Shown piece after piece: positions 34,321-42,512 of a stretch of 43,286 nucleotides of DNA (positions are counted from its first letter, which is position 1; the number at the start of each line of letters is the position of its first letter). A program made the translations under genes and the position numbers. The stretch is from Anaerolineales bacterium UBA6055 (lineage in GTDB: Bacteria; Chloroflexota; Anaerolineae; Aggregatilineales; Phototrophicaceae), in NCBI GenBank assembly GCA_002428985.1, contig DIYL01000058.1:1-43286 (forward strand), given 5' to 3'. The notes beneath the pieces were generated by a model that saw nothing but the letters and a program-made list of their open reading frames with translations, searched no databases and was not told the DNA's origin.

Positions 34321-35375
34321 TGCAAACATCATCAGTCAACAAACCATCATGGAATACGATTCGCTTGGGTAGATTCTCATTCAAATTGGATAGACGGGTT
34401 TTACCTGTATCGCTTGTACTGATTGTAATAGCGATTAGCGTACTGGTCGTAAGTATCAGCTACGGAGAGTTTGACATTTCGCCATTTGAAGTGCTACAGA
34501 CTATCTTGGGGCAAGAGACAAGTGATAGTCGACATGAACTAGTAGTCTGGACATTCCGTATGCCACGGATTTTAGTAGCTTTCATGGTTGGTGCGGCACT
34601 CGCAGTATCAGGAACAATATTACAAGGTATCACCCGTAATCCCTTAGCTGATCCAGGCATTCTAGGTGTTACATCCGGGGCATCACTTGCTGCCGTCTTG
34701 ATGATTGTCTGGCTGGATGTATCACTTGAGTGGTTACCTATAGCTGCATTCACTGGTGCAATGGTTATGGCAGTTCTGATCTTTGTCTTTACATGGAATG
34801 GTGGTAGTTCACCTGTTCGACTCATTCTTGTTGGTGTTGGTATGGCAGCCGTCGCTTCAGCTCTCACAAACTTAATGATTGTCTTTGGCGAAATAAATCA
34901 GGTACAGCAAGCAACAATATGGCTAGCCGGGAGCGTCTATGGGCGTGGTTGGGATCATGTCCATACAATTGCCCTATGGCTCGCTATTTTGCTACCTGTT
35001 TCTATCCTGATGGCACGCCAGTTGAATACATTAAACCTAGGGGATGATCTAGCTAAAGGATTAGGGCTAAAGGTTGAAGTTCAACGTGTGTTCTTACTCA
35101 TTATAAGTGTGGCACTAGCAGCCATTGCTGTGTCTGTATCAGGCACAATTGGTTTTGTCGGTCTTGTTGCACCTCATATCACTCGCCGTCTAGTGGGTCC
35201 TTCGCATGAAGGTTTAGTGCCAATGTCTGCACTATTAGGTGGCGTTCTTCTTATGTTCTCAGATTTAATCGGGCGATGGGTTATCTCACCATCTGAGTTA
35301 CCTGTCGGTATCGTTGCTGCCATGATTGGCGCACCATATTTTGCTTTTCTACTGTATCAAACGCGTAACCAATAG
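34320..35375 (+). CDS. FecCD-family ABC permease, second subunit
   Basis: A 351-residue permease, partner of the preceding gene: FRMPRILVAFMVGAALAVSG, LQGITRNPLADPGILGVTSG, RQLNTLNLGDDLAKGLG and GTIGFVGLVAPHITRRL. The start is the ATG overlapping the previous stop, because the reading frame open further upstream runs through the first permease gene in another frame. Heterodimers of two FecCD subunits are usual in ferric-siderophore importers. It ends 10 bases before the triple binding protein. Confidence 0.93.
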   Translation: MQTSSVNKPSWNTIRLGRFSFKLDRRVLPVSLVLIVIAISVLVVSISYGEFDISPFEVLQTILGQETSDSRHELVVWTFRMPRILVAFMVGAALAVSGTILQGITRNPLADPGILGVTSGASLAAVLMIVWLDVSLEWLPIAAFTGAMVMAVLIFVFTWNGGSSPVRLILVGVGMAAVASALTNLMIVFGEINQVQQATIWLAGSVYGRGWDHVHTIALWLAILLPVSILMARQLNTLNLGDDLAKGLGLKVEVQRVFLLIISVALAAIAVSVSGTIGFVGLVAPHITRRLVGPSHEGLVPMSALLGGVLLMFSDLIGRWVISPSELPVGIVAAMIGAPYFAFLLYQTRNQ

Positions 35376-35385
35376 GGAGACTACA

Positions 35386-38154
35386 ATGAACCTGCGTTTT
35401 TACATTCTATTCGCTTTACTTACTCTAATAATTAGCTCGGTATCTGCACAACAAACCACTGAGAGCTTTCCAATTGAAATCCAACATGAACTCGGCACTA
35501 CCACAATTGAAGCTGTTCCTGAACGCATCGTCGTACTTGAATATTCTTTCGCCGATCACCTCGGCACATTAGGTGTTGCCCCTGTTGGCTTTGCAGTTGA
35601 TGCCCCACCGGAATACATCTATGAGTATACAGCTGATGTTGGAGCAATTGAGGTTGGAACGAGAGCGGAACCAAATCTTGAGGCAATCCTCGAACTCAAT
35701 CCTGACTTTATCATCGGCGATTTGCGTCGTCATGAGGAGATTTATGATCAGCTTAGCTTGATCGCTCCAACAGTTATTTTTAACAGTTTGCGTGGCAGTT
35801 ATGAAGACCAGCTTGAACAGTTCAGTGTCATTGCTCAAATTCTGGGTAAAACTGATGAAGCTAATGAAATCCTTGCTAACTACTATGAAAATTTTGATTC
35901 CACACTTGCCAATACAAATCTGGATGCTGGTGAGGTTGTAATCGGTGTCCTGTGGTCAGGTGGTTTTACAGCTCATTCCAATGAAAGTTTTATGGGTTCG
36001 TTCTTGGAAAGTCTTGGACGTACCAATGCACTCGAACCACAAGAAGGAGAGAGTCAATATCTGATCGATATGGAAGGTTTTGCATCAGTTAACCCAAGTG
36101 CGATCGTGATTCTCTGTAACTCGTCAGATCAAGAATTTCTCGATGACATGACTGATAGTTCGCTGTGGCAAGCATTCGATGCTGTAACCAACAATCGTGT
36201 TTATACATTTGATCGCAACTTGTGGTCCAAAGGGCGAGGTATCACAGCATACAAGAAGATTTTAGCGGACTCTGTCAACAGTGGTTTACTTTCTGATACC
36301 GAAAGTCTGGGCGCAGTTTGTGGTGGACATAATCTGCGTGAGGAAGAGATACTTGATGAAGCATTCCCCATATCTATTGAACACAAATTTGGTTCAACAA
36401 CTCTTGAACAAGTTCCTGAAAGAATTGTAGTGCTCGGTTTCACCGAACAAGATCCATATTTTGCATTAGGTGTACAACCCATCGCTGTTCGTTACTGGTA
36501 TGGTGACGCTCCTAATGCTATCTTCCCATGGGCTGTGGATGCTGCTGAAGGCGCAGAACCGATCGTACTAGAGATGCCGTTCGGAACATTGAATTATGAA
36601 GCTATTCTGGAACTCGAACCAGACCTCATTAGTGCTGTAGATGCAGGCATTACACAAGACGAATATGATGCCCTATCACAAATTGCACCAACGCTGGCTC
36701 AATCAGATGAGTATGTCGATTTTGGTATGCCATGGCAGGAAACTACACGCCTTATTGGTCTTGCACTTGATAAGGTCGAAGAAGCTGAAGCACTGATTTT
36801 AGATGTCGAAGCACAAGTCGAAGATCTCCGTGCGCTCTACCCTGACTTTGAGGGACAAACTGTATCAGTTTCATATGACACAGGCGATTCCTACGGTTTC
36901 TATACAGGGCAGGACTCTCGTGGTCGTTTCTTTACCGACTTAGGCTTTGTCGTACCTGACGAATATAACGAATTAGCGGGTGAGAGCTTCTATTACTACA
37001 TCAGCATGGAACGTGTTGATCTACTGGATCAAGACTTACTTGTTTTCCTTGCATTGCAATTTAGTGAAAATGGTAGTGAAGCCGCCCGCGAGGAAATCGA
37101 ATCTGATGCATTACTCAGACAACTTTCCGCAGTACAAGATGGCCGGGTTTTATATGTCGCTGATGCGTACGATGATGCCCTCCAATTTAGTACAGTGTTG
37201 AGCCTGCCATATCTATATGACAATCTTGTACCTGAAATTGCTGATGCCCTCGGTATTGAAGTCATGAAAGAAATGATGAATGTTAGCTGCGAAGAGGGAT
37301 TACGTGCAGTTGAAGATGCTATTGGCAATGTCATCTGCTTACCTGAACAAGTTGAACGGGTCATTTCATTAACCGATGGCGATACAGATGCCCTCATTGC
37401 ACTTGGCATTGAGCCTGTTGGTATCAGCAATGGTCGAGGTTCACAAACGCCTCCGAACTACTTGCTTGACTTTATTCCTGTAGACTACACTTCTGTCGGC
37501 GGTTTCTTCCAACCTAACCTCGAAATCGTGCTATCACTAGACCCTGACGCGATTCTATTCTCTTATGGTGACTTTGCCGAACCAGAACTGATTGAACAGC
37601 TTAATGAGATTGCTCCTGTATTTGTCCCTGTCAGTGGAAATGGTACATGGCAAGACTTGTTTGTGGCGGTTGGCGACGCATTGAATATGTCAGCTGATGT
37701 CGAGACCTATATGGCAGACTACGAGACACGTGTTGCTGAACTTGGTGAGCAGATTGAACCAGAAACCCAGTTTATCATCGCACGTTGGGCTGCAGAAGGT
37801 CCTCAAGTCATGGCACCTTATATTTTTGCGCCAGCGATTCTGCATGACTTGGGTATGATCATGCCAGAAGAAATTCCAGAATTGCAAGAAGGTCACGCAC
37901 ACTCCGCACCCCTTAGCCTCGAAACAGTCGATATTCTTGATTCCGATTGGGCGTTTGTCGGCACTCTACAACCTATCGGTGATGCCGCCGAAGCACTGGA
38001 AGATGTATTTGATAACCCATTGTTCCAACAACTTGAGGTCGTACAAAATGACCATATTATGGTCGTTGATGGCTCTATCTGGACAAGTAGTGGCGGACCA
38101 TTGGCAGCAAATCTTGTGCTTGATGTCGTTGAAGCAACTGTTCTAGGAGAATAA
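35386..38154 (+). CDS. Triple-domain FecB/TroA-like substrate-binding protein
   Basis: A 922-residue exported protein made of three complete type III (FecB/BtuF-like) binding domains in tandem. A Sec signal ends near VSAQQ, without lipobox cysteine. Domain 1 starts about residue 27 (FPIEIQHELGTTTIEAVPER), domain 2 about residue 327 (FPISIEHKFGSTTLEQVPER) and domain 3 about residue 641 (AIGNVICLPEQVERVISL). Each has the ILELNPDFI / ILELEPDLI / VLSLDPDAI motif that ends the first lobe. Domains 1 and 2 share near-identical openings, implying duplication; domain 3 is more divergent. Normal family length is about 300 residues. The protein sits directly after the permeases, so it presumably feeds them, perhaps holding several chelates or raising the local concentration. 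ATG at 35386 gives the proper signal peptide and follows AGGGAG. Confidence 0.9.
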   Translation: MNLRFYILFALLTLIISSVSAQQTTESFPIEIQHELGTTTIEAVPERIVVLEYSFADHLGTLGVAPVGFAVDAPPEYIYEYTADVGAIEVGTRAEPNLEAILELNPDFIIGDLRRHEEIYDQLSLIAPTVIFNSLRGSYEDQLEQFSVIAQILGKTDEANEILANYYENFDSTLANTNLDAGEVVIGVLWSGGFTAHSNESFMGSFLESLGRTNALEPQEGESQYLIDMEGFASVNPSAIVILCNSSDQEFLDDMTDSSLWQAFDAVTNNRVYTFDRNLWSKGRGITAYKKILADSVNSGLLSDTESLGAVCGGHNLREEEILDEAFPISIEHKFGSTTLEQVPERIVVLGFTEQDPYFALGVQPIAVRYWYGDAPNAIFPWAVDAAEGAEPIVLEMPFGTLNYEAILELEPDLISAVDAGITQDEYDALSQIAPTLAQSDEYVDFGMPWQETTRLIGLALDKVEEAEALILDVEAQVEDLRALYPDFEGQTVSVSYDTGDSYGFYTGQDSRGRFFTDLGFVVPDEYNELAGESFYYYISMERVDLLDQDLLVFLALQFSENGSEAAREEIESDALLRQLSAVQDGRVLYVADAYDDALQFSTVLSLPYLYDNLVPEIADALGIEVMKEMMNVSCEEGLRAVEDAIGNVICLPEQVERVISLTDGDTDALIALGIEPVGISNGRGSQTPPNYLLDFIPVDYTSVGGFFQPNLEIVLSLDPDAILFSYGDFAEPELIEQLNEIAPVFVPVSGNGTWQDLFVAVGDALNMSADVETYMADYETRVAELGEQIEPETQFIIARWAAEGPQVMAPYIFAPAILHDLGMIMPEEIPELQEGHAHSAPLSLETVDILDSDWAFVGTLQPIGDAAEALEDVFDNPLFQQLEVVQNDHIMVVDGSIWTSSGGPLAANLVLDVVEATVLGE

Positions 38155-38156
38155 TC

Positions 38157-38444
38157 ATGCTAAAGGCACAAACAACAGTCGAAACGGAAAAGGCAACACG
38201 TTATCTAAAAGCACTTTGCAATCACTTTGACCGCAAAGTAGAAGCAACGTATACAGATACACAAGGTTCTGTTGCTTTTGGATTTGCAGACTGTCAAATG
38301 GAAGCTACAGATGACACATTATCAATCACTATTCAATCCGAAACCGATGAAGGATTTGGACGTGTGAAATATGTTATCAGTGATCATCTGGTCCGCTTTG
38401 CACCTAAAGAGGATCTAATTATCGACTGGCAAGAAGAATCATAA
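38157..38444 (+). CDS. DUF2218-family protein
   Basis: A 95-residue protein matching the DUF2218 pattern: TEKATRYLKALCNHFDRKV at the start, a central GFADCQMEATDD and the end LVRFAPKEDLIIDWQ. Members of this family are small soluble proteins that often lie in siderophore and iron-uptake operons; the role is unknown. It begins two bases after the triple binding protein and is followed by a hairpin. Confidence 0.85.
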   Translation: MLKAQTTVETEKATRYLKALCNHFDRKVEATYTDTQGSVAFGFADCQMEATDDTLSITIQSETDEGFGRVKYVISDHLVRFAPKEDLIIDWQEES

Positions 38445-38454
38445 TTTCATTTGG

Positions 38455-38479
38455 CTGCCCTCTGATCTCTTGAGGGCAG
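38455..38479 (+). terminator. Strong hairpin between DUF2218 and flavodoxin genes
   Basis: A perfect 8-bp GC-rich stem (CTGCCCTC / GAGGGCAG) with a 9-base loop, followed by TCATTTTAT. It lies just after the DUF2218 stop. It may be a partial terminator or an mRNA-stabilising structure that gives the first half of the cluster (permeases, triple binding protein, DUF2218) a higher level than the second half. Confidence 0.6.
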
Positions 38480-38506
38480 TCATTTTATATAGATTGAGGA
38501 AATACA

Positions 38507-39538
38507 ATGCGCTTTAGAATTGACGAATCTCATCCTAACATGCTGATCATTTATTCTGGTACTGAACATGATGTCAGCGATTATGAAACATTCCTGCAAC
38601 ACTGGGTTAAGTGGTTCGATAATGATGAAAAGTTTGGGGTCATTATGGTGAATGAACCACATGATCATGATGACCAAGACCATGAACGCGACGAAGAGGA
38701 AGAAGAGCGGCTTGTAAAGATCATCAACGACTTCCGTCGAGATCACCGAGTTCAATCAAATCAGAAAACAGTTGGTTTTGCCAATGTGTATTCACCTGAA
38801 GCGGATTGGTTAAAGAAAATGTTAGCTGAAGACGATGGAGGATGGGAAAGACTCCGATCCAAAGCAGAACTCCGCGCTAATTACATGTTTGGTACACGTG
38901 GCGATTACTTCATGGATTTGAAATCTGCAAAACAATGGATAACAGAATCCCTTGAGTTACCACCAATTGAAATTGAAACTGATATTACACATCCACAAGC
39001 AAACCAACAGATCGGACTATATTACGGTAGTACGACGGGCGTAACCGAAAAAGTTGCATTTGATATTCAATCTCTATGGGAAAGTATGCAAGGTGACAAA
39101 CTCGCACCAATCAATATCGGTCGAGTAAATGATCTATCAACACTTTTGGAATTTGACTATCTCATTCTCGGTGTGCCAACGTGGAACATCGGTAAGTTAC
39201 AGGATGATTGGGATATTGCATTCCCTAAATTAGCTCAGCTTGATTTCGCCGGCAAGCAAGTTGCTCTATTCGGTATTGGTGATCAGTATGGTTACCCAGA
39301 TAACTTTTTGGATGCGCTCGGCATTCTTGGAAACAAATTACGTGAACGTGGCGCAACACTCATCGGTTTCACATCCACAGATGGTTACGAATTTGCTGAG
39401 TCATACGGAGTCGAGAATGGTCAATTTATGGGACTAGGCATAGATGAAATCCATCAATCCAATTTAACTGAAACACGGATCAAACAATGGGTTGAACAAC
39501 TTATACATGAGTTTAATATCCACGAGCCAACACGCTGA
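38507..39538 (+). CDS. Flavodoxin with extra N-terminal acidic/His-rich domain
   Basis: A 343-residue protein. The C-terminal part (about residues 165-335) is a flavodoxin: the FMN phosphate loop GLYYGSTTGVTEK, the aromatic loop GVPTWNIGKLQDDW and GIGDQYGYPDNF, with length and insertion of the long-chain type. The N-terminal 160 residues are not a family recognised here; they contain a run of alternating His/Asp/Glu (HDHDDQDHERDEEEEE, about residues 52-67) that could bind a metal or be flexible. The gene lies within the uptake cluster, so a role in reducing imported ferric chelate, or in replacing ferredoxin under iron starvation, is plausible. Start ATG follows GAGGAAA. Confidence 0.85.
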   Translation: MRFRIDESHPNMLIIYSGTEHDVSDYETFLQHWVKWFDNDEKFGVIMVNEPHDHDDQDHERDEEEEERLVKIINDFRRDHRVQSNQKTVGFANVYSPEADWLKKMLAEDDGGWERLRSKAELRANYMFGTRGDYFMDLKSAKQWITESLELPPIEIETDITHPQANQQIGLYYGSTTGVTEKVAFDIQSLWESMQGDKLAPINIGRVNDLSTLLEFDYLILGVPTWNIGKLQDDWDIAFPKLAQLDFAGKQVALFGIGDQYGYPDNFLDALGILGNKLRERGATLIGFTSTDGYEFAESYGVENGQFMGLGIDEIHQSNLTETRIKQWVEQLIHEFNIHEPTR

Positions 39539-39547
39539 GGAAATATC

Positions 39548-40384
39548 ATGATTAATATTGAAAAATTATCTTTATCGTATGATGGAAAATCGACCATTAT
39601 CACAGAGCTAGATTTAGAGATTGAAGCTGGAACTATAACAGCCTTAGTTGGTCCAAATGGGTGTGGCAAGTCAACTCTTCTTCGCGGTATTTCACGTTTG
39701 CTCAAACCGACTCAGGGCTCCGTTTTTCTAGATGGACAAAAAGTCCATAGCATGAAAGCTAAAAATCTTGCTAAGCAGCTCGGTATATTGCCACAGTCGC
39801 CTACTGCACCCGAAGGTCTAACAGTACATGAACTAGTCGCCCAAGGGCGTTATCCTCATCAAAACTGGTTCCAACAATGGAGTCGAGAAGATGAATATAT
39901 TGTCAAAGAAGCTCTAGTTACAACGGACCTCACTGAGTTTGCTGATCGCCCCGTTGATACACTCAGTGGTGGACAACGTCAACGTGCTTGGATAGCTATG
40001 GCACTCGCACAACAAACTGAAGTATTGCTGCTGGATGAACCGACAACCTATTTGGATATGGCATATCAAGTGGATGTATTGGAACTTCTAGCTGATCTCA
40101 ACGAACATGGACGTACCATCATCCTTGTATTACATGACTTAAATCAAGCAGCGCGTTATGCCGATACAATTGTTGCTCTATGTGATGGTCAAATTGTATC
40201 TCAAGGCTCACCGCAAAAAGTCATGACATCAGACACAATTCGTTCAGTGTTTGATCTGGAAACACAGGTTATAACAGACCCAATCACGAATACTCCAATG
40301 TGTATACCGATTGGGCGTAAGCGTGGCAAATCTCGTCGAGAGCTTAATGTTCAATCAAACTATTCATCAGCAGTTGCTTCATAA
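39548..40384 (+). CDS. FecE-type ABC transporter ATPase
   Basis: A 278-residue ATPase: Walker A GPNGCGKST, Q-loop GILPQSPTAPEG, signature LSGGQRQRAWIAMALAQ, Walker B VLLLDEPTTYLD and switch His in LVLHDLNQAARYAD. The order and spacing are those of FecE/FepC/BtuD-like subunits of ferric-chelate importers. It would energise the two FecCD permeases encoded upstream. Nine bases separate it from the flavodoxin gene, supporting co-transcription. Confidence 0.95.
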   Translation: MINIEKLSLSYDGKSTIITELDLEIEAGTITALVGPNGCGKSTLLRGISRLLKPTQGSVFLDGQKVHSMKAKNLAKQLGILPQSPTAPEGLTVHELVAQGRYPHQNWFQQWSREDEYIVKEALVTTDLTEFADRPVDTLSGGQRQRAWIAMALAQQTEVLLLDEPTTYLDMAYQVDVLELLADLNEHGRTIILVLHDLNQAARYADTIVALCDGQIVSQGSPQKVMTSDTIRSVFDLETQVITDPITNTPMCIPIGRKRGKSRRELNVQSNYSSAVAS

Positions 40385-40411
40385 ATGATTACATAGCAAA
40401 GGGTAAACTAC

Positions 40412-41458
40412 ATGAAATTTCGTATCCTCTTACTTTTGACAATACTAACTGCTATTGCTTCTGTATCAGTAGCACAGGAAACAGAATGTGATAATGGTTT
40501 CGTGCTGTTTGATCATGAATATCTTGCCACCGATCCTGTATGCATTCCAGAAGACCCACAGGCAATTGTGCCACTCGACATTATCACGTTTGAATTCTTG
40601 ATGATTAATGATATACAACCAGCTGTTAGCGGGGCTCTCGCACAGCAGTTTTTTATGACTACACAACCAGATTGGATTCCACAATTCATGACGGTCACTG
40701 AAGGCTTACCTGATGTCGGTTTCCCTGCTAATCCAGAAGTTGTACTCAATGTACAACCTGATCTTATCATTGGAACAGTAGGTTATTATGACGATAGTGT
40801 ATATGATGAAATGTCCATGATTGCGCCCATGATTGTCTTTGATGCACCAATTGATAGTATTGGACAAGATTGGAAGCCAAACTATGAGTTTGTTGGGAAA
40901 GCGTTGGGCATGGAAGATGAAGTTGAAGCAATTGTTGCAGATTATGATGCACGCATAGAAACATTCGTTGAGGACTTAGGAGATACTTTGGAAAGCCAAA
41001 CTATATCTGTCGTTCGTGCTGTTCCACCCGATCAACTAGGTCTACGTCTTGCAGGCTCATTCACAGGTCACATCTTAGACGATCTTGGCATTGCCCAACC
41101 GGAATCTCAACAATCGTTCTATGATGAGACAACTGGTTTCATTCAAATCAACGTCGGGCGTGAAAGCTGGCAAGATGTAGATGGTGATTATTTGTTTGTT
41201 TACGGCGTTCAGCCCACTGAAGACGGTACAACCGAAGCACAAGCTCTGATCGAATCTTTAAGCGACGATCATATTTGGAATGCGTTAAGTGCGGTTCAAA
41301 ATGAGCAAGTTTATGGGGTAAATGGCCATTGGCATGGGTTTGGTGTACTTGGCGCCCATGATGTTATTGATGATATGTATCGTGTATTTCTAGATATGGA
41401 ACCAAGTACTGAAAACCCCTTTATTGTTGAAGAATCCGAAGAAGACCAAGAGGACTAG
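40412..41458 (+). CDS. Single-domain FecB/TroA-like binding protein
   Basis: A 348-residue exported binding protein. A Sec signal ends near SVSVAQE, again without a lipobox cysteine. The mature part has the family core: FLMINDIQPAVSG, VVLNVQPDLIIGTVGYYDDS, and the C-terminal ALSAVQNEQVYGVNGHWHGFGV. It ends in an acidic tail (EESEEDQED). It is the fourth binding domain of the cluster, encoded next to the ATPase. It may deliver a different chelate to the same permease or serve as the soluble shuttle while the triple protein acts as a store; this is inference. Confidence 0.88.
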   Translation: MKFRILLLLTILTAIASVSVAQETECDNGFVLFDHEYLATDPVCIPEDPQAIVPLDIITFEFLMINDIQPAVSGALAQQFFMTTQPDWIPQFMTVTEGLPDVGFPANPEVVLNVQPDLIIGTVGYYDDSVYDEMSMIAPMIVFDAPIDSIGQDWKPNYEFVGKALGMEDEVEAIVADYDARIETFVEDLGDTLESQTISVVRAVPPDQLGLRLAGSFTGHILDDLGIAQPESQQSFYDETTGFIQINVGRESWQDVDGDYLFVYGVQPTEDGTTEAQALIESLSDDHIWNALSAVQNEQVYGVNGHWHGFGVLGAHDVIDDMYRVFLDMEPSTENPFIVEESEEDQED

Positions 41459-41476
41459 ACATATTTGATGCAAACA

Positions 41477-41513
41477 CTGATGATCACTCTATAGGAACTA
41501 CGGTGATCATCAG
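41477..41513. terminator. Bidirectional hairpin between convergent genes
   Basis: A perfect 11-bp stem (CTGATGATCAC / GTGATCATCAG) with a 15-base loop spans the stop codon of the DtxR-like gene and the end of the binding-protein transcript. The two genes converge here. T-runs are weak on both sides, so termination efficiency is uncertain. Confidence 0.6.
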
Positions 41514-42155
41514 GCTTAATTCATGTCCCAATATGCGATATTCTCTATCGAGTTGAATTTGAAGCGGTCCATTAAATGGTGCTTTATGGATCAGATCTAG
41601 TTCTGTGCCTGGCGTCAGACCTAATGCGAAGAGATACTGCAATCGATCTGATAAACGAGTCAGTACCCTCTCGATCCTATACTTACGATTTGCTTCTGCA
41701 CTACCAAGAATAATCTCTTCAGTAGAATTCTCAATCTTAGTAGAAATCGCTTCTCCAAATGGGCTGACCGCTGGTTTGTTTAACATTTCCCACATACTCG
41801 TAAGCACTTTATCACTTGTATGATGTCGCAAATGTTTAGCTTCGAGCGGAATCTCATTCCATTCAATTTTCAGTATACTGTGCAAGAAAGACTCAATAAT
41901 GTTTTGCTTGCGCAGAACAGGCAAAATCAATTCGGATCCTTTTTTGCTCAACTGTATGCCTACATAACGTTCGTATTCAACCAAGCCCATTGAATCTAAA
42001 CGTTCAATAATCCGATTCACAGAGGACTGACTCGTTCCAACACGCGTCGCAAGTTCAGCCGAAGATACAGGCTTTGATATTCCATTTGTTTCAACTGTTT
42101 CTGCATAGTAGATTTCTACAAGATAATCCAAATGTAGATTACTGACTTTGCGCAT
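41484..42155 (-). CDS. DtxR/MntR-family regulator with altered metal ligands
   Basis: About 223 residues: an N-terminal winged helix (VSSAELATRVGTSQSSVNRIIERLDSMG), a dimerisation domain (LRKQNIIESFLHSIL...LEAKHLRHHTSD) and a C-terminal FeoA/SH3-like domain (LFALGLTPGTELDLI). The fold order is that of DtxR/IdeR iron-dependent repressors. By hand alignment to DtxR the ligands Met10, His79, His98, Cys102 and Glu105 read Asp, Gln, Pro, Lys and Arg here; Glu83 and His106 are kept. It therefore may sense something other than ferrous iron in the usual sites. It converges with the uptake cluster and most likely controls it. ATG 42155 is preferred: AGGA is 6 bases upstream, while the ATG at 42191 has no such site. 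Confidence 0.85.
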   Translation of the reverse strand: MRKVSNLHLDYLVEIYYAETVETNGISKPVSSAELATRVGTSQSSVNRIIERLDSMGLVEYERYVGIQLSKKGSELILPVLRKQNIIESFLHSILKIEWNEIPLEAKHLRHHTSDKVLTSMWEMLNKPAVSPFGEAISTKIENSTEEIILGSAEANRKYRIERVLTRLSDRLQYLFALGLTPGTELDLIHKAPFNGPLQIQLDREYRILGHELSLMITVVPIE

Positions 42156-42191
42156 ACTATTTCCTGAACATGCATGTACATAAATCATCAA

Positions 42192-42512
42192 GAATGGTGA
42201 GCATATAACTCCATATGAATAGAATTATGGCATCAGAGGATTGTACATTTCTACACAGGTTGTTAACTTATAATTGTTGAAAGTCGTTGTCAGATATTTT
42301 ATTGAAGTAGGAATAAATTACACTCTTAAAGAATATTTCTATGCAATAAGTTAAATTAATTATTGTACGAGTTTAATTTAACAATAATTAATATAAGGAT
42401 GAACAACGCAAATCGATATAAAAAGTAAAGTATTTTGCATGGACTAGGCGCGTAAACCACCTTATGTGTATGTGAGGACAATACTCAAAAAATCTCCAGT
42501 TATGTCCCTATA
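42192..42512. other. Intergenic region with repeat end and AT-rich inverted repeats
   Basis: The left part must contain the promoter of the DtxR-like gene. In the middle lie interlocking inverted repeats (42350-42392). From about 42449 to 42512 the sequence repeats that after the first holin-like gene (23773-23864). No gene was supported. Confidence 0.55.
42350..42392. repeat. Interlocking AT-rich inverted repeats
   Basis: Arms ATTAATTATTGT (42355-42366) and ACAATAATTAAT (42381-42392) form a perfect 12-bp stem. An alternative stem GTTAAATTA (42350-42358) with TAATTTAAC (42374-42382) overlaps it, so two folds exclude each other. There is no obvious gene for it to act on within 100 bases other than the end of the holin-like cassette. 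It may be a terminator, an operator or an element end. Confidence 0.4.

Noticed and set aside
33894..35375. A 493-residue form of the second permease starting at 33894
   Set aside because: The upstream extension is the first permease gene read in another frame; it is Cys/Ser/Arg-rich nonsense. The overlapping ATG at 34320 is the natural start.
35326..35385. An earlier start for the triple binding protein
   Set aside because: It would run through the end of the second permease gene and hide the signal peptide; ATG 35386 has a good ribosome site.
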